From positions 1,550,001 to 1,614,000 of the forward strand of contig CAJVGD010000005.1 of assembly GCA_910890315.1 (NCBI GenBank): DNA of 64,000 bases, in the 5' to 3' direction. The notes under the pieces are model-generated. The model ran no database searches. It saw only the letters and a program-made list of their open reading frames with translations, and was not told the DNA's origin. This stretch comes from Serendipita indica DSM 11827 (taxonomy: Eukaryota; Basidiomycota; Agaricomycetes; Sebacinales; Serendipitaceae). The translations under genes were made by a program, and so were the position numbers. Positions 47,091 through 59,597 of this stretch are shown piece after piece; the first letter of the stretch is position 1, and each line of letters opens with the position of its first letter.

Positions 47091-50000
47091 ATGGCGCACC
47101 ACAACTATAACGGACACTCAAACTACAAGGGACGCGGTCGAAATAGAAACCGTAAGGCTTGTGTAGCGTAAGAAAGACTTTGTAGACTCATACAGTGCAA
47201 AGACGGGAACCAACATGTTCAAGAACCTATCCCCAAGAACGTACTGGTCCGCAGGAGATTATTCGATCTTGGTGAAGAAGAGGTTCGTTCTACATGTAGT
47301 CTTTCGAACAGCGCCAACTGAATTTGGTAGAACTTCGTCGTGGGACCTTCTCTGGAAAAGAAGTGGAAATATATCCAGAGTGAAATCACAGAAAACTATA
47401 TGGCAATCGTTGAGGGCTTTCAAATTGGGTATGTTGTCTTGGAGCATGACTTGAACATTTCTCATTCGCATGGTAGTATCACTCAGCAACCTTTCAAGAT
47501 GCCATACTGGGCTGCGCTACTATGTCTCGTCAAAGGGCCTGAAGGTGCGACAGTTGACACGCCATGGCCCAACAAACTCTGCGAGGATATTGTCAAGGGT
47601 TTCCAAACCCAGTTAGATAAGCTCCACTGGAGAGATATACGGCTATATGTGAGTCAAATCTTGGCCTTTGGGAAGATATAATGACACCACCAGATGCACT
47701 TCTTCGCGCACCTTACAACAATCGGCCTTATAACACCAGCCTCCATGCTCTCGCATGTTCTAGCTTTCAAAGCTGTTCTAGACGAACCAGGTGTCTCCTA
47801 TGAACGAGCCGCCATGGCTGCACTTTGTGCAGGAGAGGCTCTCATGAGGGTCAGCACTGACTGTGACGCATTTTCGCTCTGGCTATTAACCGAAGCATTT
47901 GTAGGCTGGGAAAATACTTCAAGACTATGACTCCAGCGCAGTCTCAAATGTTCTAGAGGCCTCTCTGCATTTGCTGACAGTACAAAACATGCAGCGACGA
48001 TGTCTAGCCCTGTTGCACTTCTTCATGATGCAAACACGCCGCGCGGAAACATAGTAAGCTCTTTTTTCCCAATTTTTTTGTCATTTCATAATGGATTTGC
48101 CAGCAAGTCGCCTGTCTTGTTTCGGCGCTCCGTGAGCTCCAGGGCGAAGGATTTATGTATCCGGCGACCTTGCTTCGTCCACAAGATGATCTGCCAGAGT
48201 TGCATGGCATGGAACCTTCCTTTGAACTTCCTGGGATACTTGTACCTCCCGAAGTCACACATGTCGAGGACGAGACTTCGACAAATGCACAAGTGGTACA
48301 TCACAGGGAACTACCTATCGTATGGATCAAACTATTTGACGTAGAGGTACGGGCTTTAACCACATCTAAACTGCCTAACATTTTACAGCCTAGTATTGAC
48401 TTCTCACGCGCTGGTGGCTATTTGCTGCGGTCAACATACGAAGATATTGTTGACATCTACGAAATAAACAGAAAAGAGGGGGCCCGAATTCTCTTGGATG
48501 TAGCTAGATGGTTCACTCGCGGCACATATCGACCTCGGCCAGGAACGGCTCCAACAGAAGAAGCGGCAATTGGAGTACAATTGGAGCTCTCTGTCATGGA
48601 AGTGCGTTAAGTTTGATGTTGTCTTGTCATGCATTGACATCCTATTCAGACCATACTGAGCAACATGCTCGTTTTGCCGCAACCGAGACACAAGCCGGTG
48701 TACTATCATGCGCTCATCACAGAGATATGCAAACTTTCACCCTCAACCACCGGCCCTGCAGTCGGAAAGTCCGTTCGAAAACTCTATGCCTTCCTTGGTG
48801 AAGGCTTGGATGTTGAGATCGCGAGACGTTTTTCTGATTGGTTTGCTGTGCACATGAGCAACTTTGGGTACCAGTGGGTATGGAAGGAATGGTGAGCATG
48901 CTGAGATGTTTGTATTGGCCCTGATCCAGTGTTCTAGGGTACCCGACCTCGCATTAGATGAATCTCATCCAAAACGGGCGTTCATGAGAAGAGCGCTAGA
49001 GCTTGAGATTCGCCTGTCATATTATGACAGAATCATGTCTACGTTACCAGAGCCTATGCAGAGTTCCACGGCGGGGGTCATGCCATCGGAGGCTCCGGGA
49101 TATGAATTTGAATACGAGTCATCAGGTTCGCCGCCTTGACTCGCTGCGAGCTCATGCTAACCCATCTCAAGATAACTCGCACCATGCGATAGCTGATGGT
49201 CTCTTGAGCAAACTTCAGAACCGTCCGGTCATGTCGGAAATATCCGTCTACATCGATACCATGCGCACGGAGCTTATTAGCTCAGGACTTTCAGACTCTA
49301 GAGCAGCGAGCCGTACACGGTCTATCGCCGTTCAATGTTTATTGGTCGTTGGCTCGCGCTCATTCTCACACTTCCTCAATGCCATCGAGAAATACATCAA
49401 AGTTCTTCAAGGTCTCTCCAGTACACCAGATGCCAAGTTTGAAATCTTGGAGATTGTCAGTAGTTTCTGGCGAAGGAATCGACAAATGATTATGATCATT
49501 TTCGACAAGTTGATGCAATACCAGATTGTGGATCCTTCCGACGTGGTCTCATGGGCGTTCGAAGGTGGAGGCTTGGGTGATAAAGGAGACGGATTGGGGA
49601 CGTTCCAGTGGGAGCTCATGCGCATCGCATTAGATAAATCCAATGGACGTGTGGCCATCGCTCAGCGGCGAGTTGTACAGCAGCGGAAACTAGATGAAGA
49701 AACCCGAGCCGCAAGGATGGCTACCATTGCGGGCAATGGAATGGATGTCGATGACATGCCGGCCAAGGTCGACGGCAAGTCCAAGTTTGGTTGATTCATC
49801 TACAGGCCTAATCTGTGTGCTAGAAGTGACAGATGACAGTGAAGAGTTGCGGAAGCAAATCCGCGCACATTCCATCTTGGTAGCCGATCAAAAAGCGGTG
49901 CTTTCTCGTACTATGGAGGGCTTTGTCACTGTTCTCAGTGATACCGACAGTGTCCTTACAGAAGAGTCGTGGAACAATCGAGCATCCTGGTCAAAGAAGG

Positions 50001-50224
50001 AATGGGAGACATTCGAGTCCTGGGGCTGGTTCCGGCATTTTACCCGCAACGTAAGCAAATTATGCTCCTTTCTACCTCATACTGACTCTTGGCAGTACGC
50101 ACCATACCTGCGAGTATACAAGGAGAGCCTGAGTATTGTGTATTTCTCTCGCGTGCCCGCAGACTCTGCGGTAGGGAAACTACTACGAAATATCTGGGCC
50201 GATGCTGTAGAACAAGATCAGTAG
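47091..50224 (+). CDS. CBP80: Nuclear cap-binding protein 80-kDa subunit
   Basis: CBP80 with CBP20 forms the nuclear cap-binding complex, acting in splicing, export and, through ARS2, RNA sorting. After MAHHNYNGHSNYKGRGRNRN, an Arg-rich start with nuclear-signal character, come the MIF4G-type helical domains: FQIGYVVLEHDLNISHSHGS, FKMPYWAALLCLVKGPEGA, WRDIRLYMHFFAHLTTIGLI, ERAAMAALCAGEALMRVSTD. Then come VYYHALITEICKLSPSTTGP, SVRKLYAFLGEGLDVEIARR with WFAVHMSNFGYQWVWKEW, which is a strong CBP80 signature, YDRIMSTLPEPMQ, and the last domain (FEILEIVSSFWRRNRQMIMI, WAFEGGGLGDKGDGLGTFQW). The C-terminus ends IWADAVEQDQ. About 900 residues over many exons. ARS2, its partner, is encoded 13 kb away in the same window. 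Confidence 0.93.
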
Positions 50225-50334
50225 AGCTCCTAATACAATGAAAATGAGCGCGAGCAAACATGCCGTGCCAGTTGGACCTCGATACGACTTTGGACAGCTG
50301 AACGAGAGCCGTAGGACCGTGATATTTGAACTCC

Positions 50335-52014
50335 ATGGAGCATTTGAAATGCAATCAACTCGCGTGTCGAAGCGTTTTACGAGAGACGGCAGTGGTCACG
50401 ACGTGTAGCCATTGTTTCTGCGGTATGTCGCGTCAACTACGCGTCAATCGCAACTCTCGCCAACATAAAATGACGATATTAGTCTCCTGCGCTAATGAAC
50501 TCTTCCGGAACGCTCATGTTTGCCCTGCCTGTTCAGCTTCACTGACAGAGCCAGACGATATTGTGGCAAGTTTTGCCACATTAGACATCCCGTTACACTG
50601 AATATGTGGGTTTATTACAGGTTTGTTCTCTGCAGCCGACAAATGACTACAAGACGGTTTGGCGATTTATGGTCGTATGGCCTTCTGGCTCACCACAGCT
50701 CTAGTCTGTTCTTAGCGGTCTTTCACCTGGAATTATCCTTCAAATCTGTGAGAGGTACATAGCACACCTCTCAGATCACGATTGTCTTGAACACCGTATA
50801 AAGGGCGATGAGCTTCTGGGAGTATCAGTCTAGACAAGAGAGGCATGAAAGCTGAGTGTGACAGCACTGGACAATGCTCAAACACTATCCAGTGCCTTTC
50901 AGCAAGCTGTTCTCAAGAGTGTCAACGACAAGAGTGCACAAGTTCAAAAGCAGCTAGACAGTGTCATTAGAGAAGGTCAGGAACGGTTCCATCTTGGGCT
51001 ATTTGCTCATTCAAGCCCAGCTAATAGCGAGCTCGCCGTACTCAACGACAAGATTCGAGGCAAGTATATTCTTCCCATGTATTCGTCGACTTAATTCTCA
51101 CAGGTCTAGAGAGAGATCTCGAGCTCGAACGTCGCAAAAACCGAGAACAGCATGAGCAACTACGCGAGAGGGATAAGGAATACGCACGCCTCAAGGTCAT
51201 CCAAACGAATTTTCGCACACTTTTCTCATATTTACAGAGCCAATACGATCAACTCAAGCGCAAAGCCCTTCTCGCTCCTGAAGCCCTCTCAGCAGCGGCA
51301 ACCGAAACAGCCAACGAAGGAATGAATACACGTCAAGACGAGCCGTCCCGTCCTCGCCAAGTCGCTCCTGGTCTTGCAGGTTTTGCATCCCTCTCTGTCA
51401 ACGATGTAGTGAACAATATGGAGGTCGGAGGGGTACGGCTATCTATTTCTAAGTGGGATGATCCTGACCTAGGAGAACATATAGCTTCAACGCACTCCTC
51501 TTCGTGCGTACGCCAATAATACCACTTCAGGGTGGCAGGCCCCCGGACATGCTACGCTTAGCAAGTCTGGACGAGCACAGGTAGCTGCACAAGGTAGTCA
51601 TCGTTTCCAGATGGAGAATGCAACTGCTGGTCTCTCCACTAGCTTGCAACCTCCACGGGGAGCTAATGGAATTGGTAATGCTACCGGAGGAGGTTTGCGG
51701 CCTCGTCGAGCGGGAAGTGACGGTCGACCCCCTGATAGCCCACGTGGAAGCGAGAATAGTGGAGAAATTGATAGGAAGATGGCAGGTAGAAACCAGGCCG
51801 ATGTAGCTGTAGGAGTTGGAAGCTCTCGTCTTCAGCAAGGTCAAGCCAATCGGCCTGCTCAACGCGATTTCTCGTTTGGCCAAACGATTCAGCGAGGTAC
51901 TTCTATCCCATTGTTACTGCTTCTAGGTCTCACACCTCCGCAGCGGCATCTTCTGGCATGGCCTACGAACAGCGTAAACCTGGTACATTCAGACCGGCTG
52001 GCTTTCCGAGGTGA
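50335..52014 (+). CDS. HEI10: Meiotic crossover RING protein HEI10 / CCNB1IP1
   Basis: Zip3/HEI10-family RING E3 ligase that marks crossover sites in meiosis. The spliced N-terminus MEHLKCNQLACRSVLRETAV, VTTCSHCFCVSCANELFRNA and HVCPACSASLTEPDDIV is the complete HEI10-type RING. It continues with VCSLQPTNDYKTSVLSGLSP, GIILQICERAMSFWEYQSRQ and FQQAVLKSVNDKSAQVQKQL. A coiled coil follows (SELAVLNDKIRGLERDLELE, REQHEQLRERDKEYARLKSQ). The C-terminal part has GGLQRTPLRAYANN, another family signature, and a disordered Gly/Arg/Gln-rich tail ending GTFRPAGFPR. About 340 residues in roughly eleven exons. Two introns use GC donors (51060–51103 forced by frame, 50843–50892 supported by family spacing). 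Expression is expected mainly in basidia, an inference from function. Confidence 0.9.
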
Positions 52015-52155
52015 ATGAGGGCCGACTTTTAAGACCACAACGACTTGTATTAAGGGTTATGAAACGCAAGAATAATTAAGTGAAATAAATACTGGCATCA
52101 TCTATGTTCGTGAATCGCGAGCCGCTGGATTCACCGGGTCGTTTTCGACAGTCGC

Positions 52156-53911
52156 TTATGCCGAGGTCAAGGTGACTCTAGAGTTCCTGGTTGCGGCATC
52201 CATCTCTTTGACTAGAAGCTTGTTGATAAAGTCTGGGTTATCTAGATAGACTGGTTGCATCTCGTCAGCAGTCTGCCTTGTAGTTATTTCAAGCATGCTC
52301 ACCATGATGACCTGCTCCAGGAACAATTACCATTCTGCTTCCATTATTCCCACTCGCTCTGAGTCGCTTGACGCTGCGCTCGCCACCTTGGGGATCCATC
52401 CAATCATGGCTCCCGTAGACAAAGGTGACTGGCAGGGTCTTGGGTAGCTTGGATACACGATATTCGAGGGGTAGACGAGCGTGCGCCATTGGCGCTAATA
52501 TGTGGGAAAGTGCATACTCTCCAGAGCCACGTGCGAGAGAGATTTGCACAAGGTATTCGTGCAGGTCCCGCGTATACTGTGGTTCAAGGTCTGCGAAGCG
52601 CCTGGAGCTATACTGTATGGGGGGGAGCGAGCCGATGATAATCGTAAGCGGACGTGATTGCGGCAAGTGGCGGTAGCGGTGTGTGCGGTTTCAAAAAGTC
52701 GGTTAAAATTAGAGAGATATGGGGCAGATAGGTCAGTCTCAAGATATAACGTGTAATAGAAAAACGAGTGAAATGCCACCGGGATAAACTCCCGACTTAG
52801 GCACGGTGTGACGCCATGATCCTTCCAGATAGAAGCGGGGATGTGTATGGAGAATAGAGGGAATTGTGGAGGTTAACTATATCATCACTCACCCGACCAA
52901 CGAGCGACGGCGCCCACGGTCCTACAGCTCTGAGCACGCCAAAAGGGGAATACCCCGCTTCCCAGGCATGAACAAACTAGCAAGTCAAGTCAGATCTCAT
53001 ACTATTGCCACGAGTTAGGAAATATCTTGATTGCTTACCAGGCGTCGTCCAAAGCTCTCCTTTTCTTTCTGCTTTTCTGGTATTTTGCCACCTCGATCGA
53101 TCTGCTCTTTCCGTAAAGCAGCAACGTCCGATGAGGTTGCATCTCTAACTTGGCTTTTCGCGTCCTCGGGTTCTGGGTTCGATCTGCTTCTCTGAAGCTC
53201 GTCGTCTGGAAGAGTGCTATCGGACCAGCATTGACGCCTGCAGGGCTGAGAAGAACAAGACGTTCTACATGTTGCGGATACTTGAGCGCGTATGCAGTCA
53301 CCAGATAAGCACCCAATGAATGCCCGACGAGGTTCATTTTGTCAATATTCATCTTATTGCGCCATTCCTCAAGCGCATCCAGGAAAAAGGATTCGGCTTG
53401 TGATACCCGTTGATGAGTATCGGCATGCTTTGCCGTGACTCTGAACGTTGGACGAGACGAACGACCCATGCCTAGCCAGTCCAGGAGGTAGACGGGTTGT
53501 CCCCGTTTGGAGACCCACGTCGATAAAGTGTCGAGATTGAGCGAAAAGAACCCCAAGCCAGCGCCATAGCCATGCAGAATAACGGTTGTAGATGCGGCCG
53601 GTGTTGTAGCTGGTGTTGTAGGCTGAATGGAGAGCATGTTGATCGACCGAGATTTGTCGGAGAGTTGCACCTGAGAGACACGAGCATTGGCCGACATTGG
53701 CGCAGTCGTGTCTGATTCATTGGCGCCCCTGAAGGTGCTCATGCGCCGCAAAGTCGTTCTTCTGCGATCTGAGCTTGTTTCTGGCCAGACGAGAGCCTGG
53801 CTGACGTTAGTATTCGAATAGAGAGGACGAATGTGCGTACCAGGCCTTGAGAGAAGCCATGAACGAGTCTGGAATCTCTCCAGAGGCTGGAAGCGAGGTA
53901 CTGGAACTCAT
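52156..53911 (-). CDS. Alpha/beta hydrolase of the CGI-58/ABHD4–CLD1/ICT1 group
   Basis: Mitochondrial or lipid-droplet lipase/acyltransferase family. Yeast relatives are Cld1 (cardiolipin deacylase) and Ict1 (lysophosphatidate acyltransferase). The spliced start is MSSSTSLPASGEIPDSFMAS. The fold has TTVILHGYGAGLGFFSLNLD, VYLLDWLGMGRSSRPTF and the nucleophile elbow MNLVGHSLGAYLVTAYALKY with an intact Ser (mammalian CGI-58 has Asn there). Then come HVERLVLLSPAGVNAGPIAL, TFVYGSHDWMDPQGG with the acidic residue, and GAGHHVYLDNPDFINKLLV with the His and an HxxxxD motif. About 440 residues. The intact GHSLG argues for real hydrolase activity; HxxxxD would allow acyl transfer. The last intron was placed so that GHH joins VYLDNP, matching the family. 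Confidence 0.86.
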
Positions 53912-54529
53912 GATGGCGATTCGCGAGCGCAGTTGGTGGCGAAGAGCTGCCGCAGCCAGCTTGAAAAAGGATAGAGAAGGTCAACAAAACGGCGCCGGCT
54001 GCGTATTTATGCCATTTGGTTGGTCATCATCCGGAAAAGCCGCGTCATAGGCCGGCCGTCAGCACAGTCGGACGTCCCAACGGCATCAAGAGACGGAGAT
54101 GCGAGTATAGGGGTCTTTGGTACATCTAAAGACCGTAGGAGCGCTGATTGCAGGGCCAAATGGGCCGCGGAGAATCAAATGGCCGCAACAGGTGATCGGA
54201 CTCGGTCGCATAGGACTAAACCTTGAGAAAAATAATGCCAAAAAGATAATAAATCGGGTGTTAGGGGCTGGAAATTGCCGCCCAACGTGCGCCAAAGGCC
54301 ATGAACGTGTGTGGGCTAAATGCCTTCGTCGCCGGAAGTTGTGTTATTCGTAGTTTTGGTTTCATACTCGATTATTCACCGACTTATAAGCCTGGTGTCG
54401 CGCGAAACGTCCAACGCGTGTCGGAACCAAGAGTCTACAAACTTTGGACTCTACCGCAGTGTGGCCTCGTCTCGAGAATATTCGCAATAATTCCAGCAAA
54501 CCGGTCACAACTCCCGTCAGCGGCAGTGG
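53912..54529. other. Divergent intergenic region
   Basis: About 620 bp between the hydrolase start (minus) and KCS1 start (plus). It is the longest divergent promoter of the left 62 kb. No RNA gene, repeat or convincing short gene was found. Small open frames here lack coding character. Confidence 0.55.
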
Positions 54530-57500
54530 ATGGCATATGCTGACTCAGTTTCGTCCCCGTCGCCGTCAGCAGCCAGAGGCCATCTCCCTTTGCAAGCATC
54601 TGCTCTTCATGGGCCCGCGCCGGCTTCGAGTCTGTTCCCTGCGGCGATAACGACTTCCAGCTACGCTACAGACGCGTCTGGGCGTGCGATCGAGCTCTGT
54701 ATGTCCCCTCAGGAGACGCCTTGGGCCAGTGGCTTGCAGCCGCCCTCAGCTCCGACGGCCATTTCGACCGCCCGACAGACAGCAGTCGCGTCTTCACTCA
54801 TCAGTCCCAATACCGCGAGTTCGCAACGACTTTCGCCAGCGCCGACGAGAGAGGGCTCGTTTTCATCATCGAGCTCATCGTCTTCCACTCTCTCCACTTC
54901 ACCTCCACCCGTGCCGTCAACATCGTATATTGGCAGAAAAGTCGCCTCTAATCTCCAGCTCTTCAAGGAAACCGAGTCGGACAATGTCGACTCTCAACAA
55001 CGCCGGTCCTCATCCCGTCAGCCGACGGTGACAGCCGGTCGAGAGACCGGCGATGGCAAAGAGCAGCTGCCACTTACGCCCCCCAACGAAGAGGAGGAGG
55101 AAGTTCGTGAGACGCAGTTTGTTAAACGCGCGGCATGGCCCGACCGCGAGGCGGCGGCTGTACGACGGGGCAAGAGCATAGGTACTGGCGCAAGACGCGC
55201 TACGAGCAACATTTCAACTACGTACAACGATCGAGAGAGACGTTCCGTTGACAAGGACGCGACACGTCGCGAACAGTCGCTCTCATCCGCCAAGGACTAC
55301 TCGAAAGATTTGGCCGACTGGAGGCAGGGCACGTTTGAACGTGGTCGTACACGCTCGCGAAATGGCAGTTTCGGCACCGATGACGAGGCAAAGGAGCAGG
55401 AGCAATGGGCTCTTTCTGCATCGCTCAGCAAGGACCCTGCAATTCTCCAGCGCCCTCCTATGCCGAAAAGGGACTCGACGACGTCGCTCAAAACCTTTCA
55501 GTCCAACTTGAGCCAGCAACGTGCGTCGACTCCCGGACACAACAGAAAGCCCTCTGTCACCTTTTCCCTGGCCGAGGAAGAAGTTGGATCCCTCATCGAG
55601 GTTGATACAAATAGGGACGTCTCTTCGGCCACTACGACAGACCCCCAGGCTCCTCGCGCAGTTTCGCCTCTACAAGAGACGACACCACCACCGCCTTATC
55701 CACGTGTGGATACCTCTATCCCCTCCCCTGGCCTAGAGTCACCGTGGTCCTCCGATTCCGAGTCTGCATGGGACACGGCGTCCATGGTATCATCTGTCGC
55801 AACCACAACTTCTCCCTCGCATGAGCATCTCCACAACTCCACCGTGCTACATCGTTCCAGGCGTCGAAGAGATTCCAAGGACACACTCGGCGCTCGCGGG
55901 GCGTCTCTGTCTCGACATAGCGATCATGGTGATGTCCGTGAAGATGATCTCGACATTCCAGACGAGAATGACGAGGCCGCGTATGGAACTCTAGACGAGC
56001 TCGAGCCTCCTCTCCCAAATGTCCCTCTTAAGCCGTTTCGTAATCAAGTAGGTGGACATAGCGCCATCTACAAGTTTACAAAACGTGCCGTCTGCAAGGT
56101 ATGCGTCACAAACAAATGTGGTTGGGCTCTAATCTCGTTTAGCCTCTGGTCTCCCGTGAGAATCTATTCTACGAAGCCGTCGAGAGTGAGGCGCCTCCGC
56201 TCTTGGGTTTCATCCCTCGCTATCTTGGCGTGATGCTGGTCAACTATCGCAAAGTACGCAAGCAAGGCGCCTCTCAGCAGCAAGCAAGCCTTCCAGCGGC
56301 GCCTCATGATGACCTTGTAAGCACCTCGTCAGCTCCACCTGCCTTGCAAGAAGGGCATGCCAACGGTGGTTTGCATGGCGTTGAGAAGGCTGCTCTTCCG
56401 CACCCGACTGCAGACAATATAGATCAGCCTCGACAGACAGGTGACCACGACACTCTGGTCCAGCCAGATGCTTCTCCATCGCGGCCACCACTAAGAAAGG
56501 CAAGCACGGCACCTGGTCTGCCGATCTCTGGAATAGCCAAGCAACGTGCCGAGCGTGTCTCATCACCTGCGCGCTCGCCGAAGCGTTCTCGTCGTGACGA
56601 CGAGGCCCATCACGCAAGTGGCGAGGATACAGAGGAAGGAGAGCAGGAGCAACCAGTCGTTCAACTTGATAGTAATCCCCACATCCTCCCAGGCTGGATG
56701 CTTCGAGGCAGACGAGAGTATTACCGGTCTCTTCCTGGTGGTGCAGTACCGCCTCGTGGTCGTCCCGGCATGTCTGGATACACTACATCTCAAGGTCATA
56801 CACCAATTGTTCTCACACCTATCAAGGGCCGCAGCCCAATTAGGCGCTTGCAGGCTCCAGGTCCAGAAAGTGGAACGGCGTCGAGCCCGGAACTGATCGC
56901 GACTAAGCCGGGAAATATTGGTACGTAGCACTTTTTTAATGTTCTGGCCATATTCTGACATACTTCGAGCTACTCCCGACTTGTCTTCTCAGGGAAACAC
57001 GCCACCTTCCGAGGCGCATTCACCATTAGTCAAGCCTGGTTTACGCCTCGACTCGCTTGTAATGAGTCGATTGAATGATTCACGTCGCTCTGAGGATGAA
57101 TTTCATCGCGGCCGCGCGCTTTCGTCCGTTTCCATCGGCAACACCCCCACCTCGACCCGGTTTATGACTTCATCTGGGCAACCCTCGCCTAATCCATATG
57201 GTTATTACCCTCTTTCTCAGCACGGGGCCACTTCTGGTACAATTTCACCTTGTCCGTCCTTCGGCGGGACTGGTACCACTTCTGCAAACACAAGATTCCG
57301 TGACCACGTCTTCTCCGCTATCTATCGCAAATTGCATCGCCGTGGTGCGAGCCATTTGCGTAGTGTCGCGAGCACCGAGGACGAACAGGATTATCATGCC
57401 GAGGGAGAATGCGAGGAAAATGCTCTCAAGAGGGGGCTCAAGAAAGTCCGCAGTTACCGTCGACGTAGTGAAACCGTTACCCAAGCCACGCATCCCGAAA

Positions 57501-59241
57501 AAGTCCCCATCCATCGAAGTTCTGTCTCCACTTCGACCAGAGGCAGGCGTGAATCTGACTTTGGAGTGTCTTCAACATCGGGACTCGTCCCAGAAGCCAT
57601 CTCGCGACTGCGTTTAGAGGAGATTACGGGTGAGGGTGAGGAGGTTCATGCCCTTCGGCGTGTGCGTAGCGAGGACAATTTCTCTAGCCCATCCAGGATG
57701 AGAGCACTGGTCTCGCTTGCGGGTCCTGTTGACGACAAGGTCGAGCCTGCTCAGGAGCGAGAACCTTCTCCGTCGTGGACACGAGGAAGGCGTGGTAGTA
57801 TGGAGGTGTTCGACTTTGATGAAGAGAAGACTCACAATGCTCGTGGCGTGTCTGTCGATGGATTCAGACTTTCTCGGGGAGACAAAGAACAAGCATCCCC
57901 TATACATCGGCGAAGTCGATCTAGGTCGGTTGGCTCTCCAACCGCTTCTCGCCATTTCGCATATGGAACACCGAAGCCTCAGTCATCAATGGTGTCCGCG
58001 ACCATGACACCAGCAGTCTCAAAGGATACTGGAGTTGCGACCGTTCCTCTCTCTGTGCGTCACCTCGAGCCTCCACCTCCGGATCCAGCAATCACTCGAC
58101 AGGAACATTTTATCCTCATGGAGGACTTGACAGGTCGGCTCAAGCGCAGCTGCGTACTTGATCTCAAGATGGGCACACGGCAATATGGTGTTGACGCAAC
58201 TGCTGCCAAGAAGAAGAGTCAACGCAAGAAGTGTGCAGGCACAACGAGCAAGTCTCTCGGCGTCAGAATTTGTGGCATGCAGGTAATGTCCAGATCGATA
58301 ACACGGACAACTTATTAATCATCTTGCAGGTGTGGAATACTGTCGAAAAGAAGTACGTGAGCCAAAACAAGTATACTGGCCGCGAGATCCAACCTCAAGA
58401 CTTCCCTGCTGTACTCGCCACCTTCTTCAACAACGGAGAGCGATGCCTCGCTTATCATATTCCTGTCATCCTCCAGAAACTTTCGTCGCTTGCACAGATT
58501 ATTCACCGACTCGAGGGATTCCGTTTCTACGGTTGCAGTCTATTGTTCATCTACGATGGCGGGAAGAACATACAGAAAGACTACGAGCGCGCCTTGGCGG
58601 AGTCCAGCTGCATGCCCCGAACCGGAGAGATGCGCACAGGACGTAACCGTGCCAAGTCGGAGGAGCGCGAGGGGTCACGCAAGGTCATCCGGCGTACGCA
58701 TTCCGATGATGTCATGTTTGACCCCAACATGGAGCATTCTACTGGGAAAGACGAAAAGAAGAAGCGTGGCGAGGTCATCATCCGCATCGTCGACTTTGCT
58801 CATACCACAACCGGCAACGACTACCTCGTCTATCCTCCCGACTACAAGTCGCCCAGCTCTGAGGATCCTGCAGACGCCGAACGAGAGGTGCTCAAAAGTG
58901 GCAAGGGATACAAGGCAGAAGTCGATCCGGAGACGGGGCTCCTCTACGCACGGTTCCCGCCGCATCATCCTGAACTCCCCGACCTCGGGTTCCTCTTTGG
59001 CCTCAAGAATCTCTATGAGACGCTCGAAAAGATTTACGAGGACGAGAGGCGTAAGCAAGGTCGACGGGCCGCTTCCTCGTCTGGCTCTTCCAATGCCCCC
59101 GGTCGAATTTCTTCGAACGCATCTGTTACATCCTTTTCCACTGTCGACGACGAATACCTTCACCCCCTCTCTACCGAACCCAAAGACATATTTGCCACCA
59201 TTTTCCCTGACGAAGACGACCCCGGCATGGTATCCTCTTAA
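54530..59241 (+). CDS. KCS1: Inositol hexakisphosphate kinase (Kcs1/IP6K)
   Basis: Makes 5-pyrophosphate inositol phosphates (5-IP7) from IP6 and ATP, controlling phosphate sensing and vacuole traits. Exons 54530–56098, 56143–56920, 56970–58282 and 58330–59241 give 1,523 residues. The first ~1,050 are mostly disordered and Ser/Pro-rich. An embedded conserved block follows intron 1: [13 protein letters not shown], then [20 protein letters not shown], and later [20 protein letters not shown]. The kinase core at the C-terminus has [20 protein letters not shown] with the inositol-binding [46 protein letters not shown], and the metal-binding [18 protein letters not shown]. The length is similar to other fungal Kcs1 proteins, which also carry long tails. 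The acceptor at 56969 was chosen over a later one because only it keeps frame. Confidence 0.94.
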
Positions 59242-59597
59242 TCATCTAACGGCATTCGAGCCCGTCACCCTCGTATGCCACGCCTAATCTATTTACGTAT
59301 TTTGCATCGTCTTCCGACGCTCGTGTCTGTCGCGTATGGGCCACTGTACAATCGTCGCAAAATTCAAATTTCACAAACCCATATTGGCATGCATGAGCCG
59401 ACTTCCATCTGCATAGACTTCTTTACTACCATGTTTGCTTCATAGTTGTTGAAAGAATAAACGTGTTTCTATCCGTTCTGGGTTTGTGTTGGAGGTGTAA
59501 AGTGGTTCGACCAACGCGCGCCGCCCACGCGTTTGCAGGTCGCTGCTTGCACATTTGTTTGGATATTCTTTTTGAACTCTTTCACGAAAAACTCACG
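59242..59597. other. Tandem spacer with poly(A) signal
   Basis: About 355 bp between KCS1 and MSC7. An AATAAA hexamer at 59456–59461 could serve the KCS1 transcript, although it is close to the MSC7 start. Nothing else is seen. Confidence 0.4.

Noticed and set aside
56970-56992. Acceptor at 56992 for KCS1 intron 2
   Set aside because: It puts the downstream exon out of frame. The acceptor at 56969 keeps frame and gives a normal 49-nt intron.
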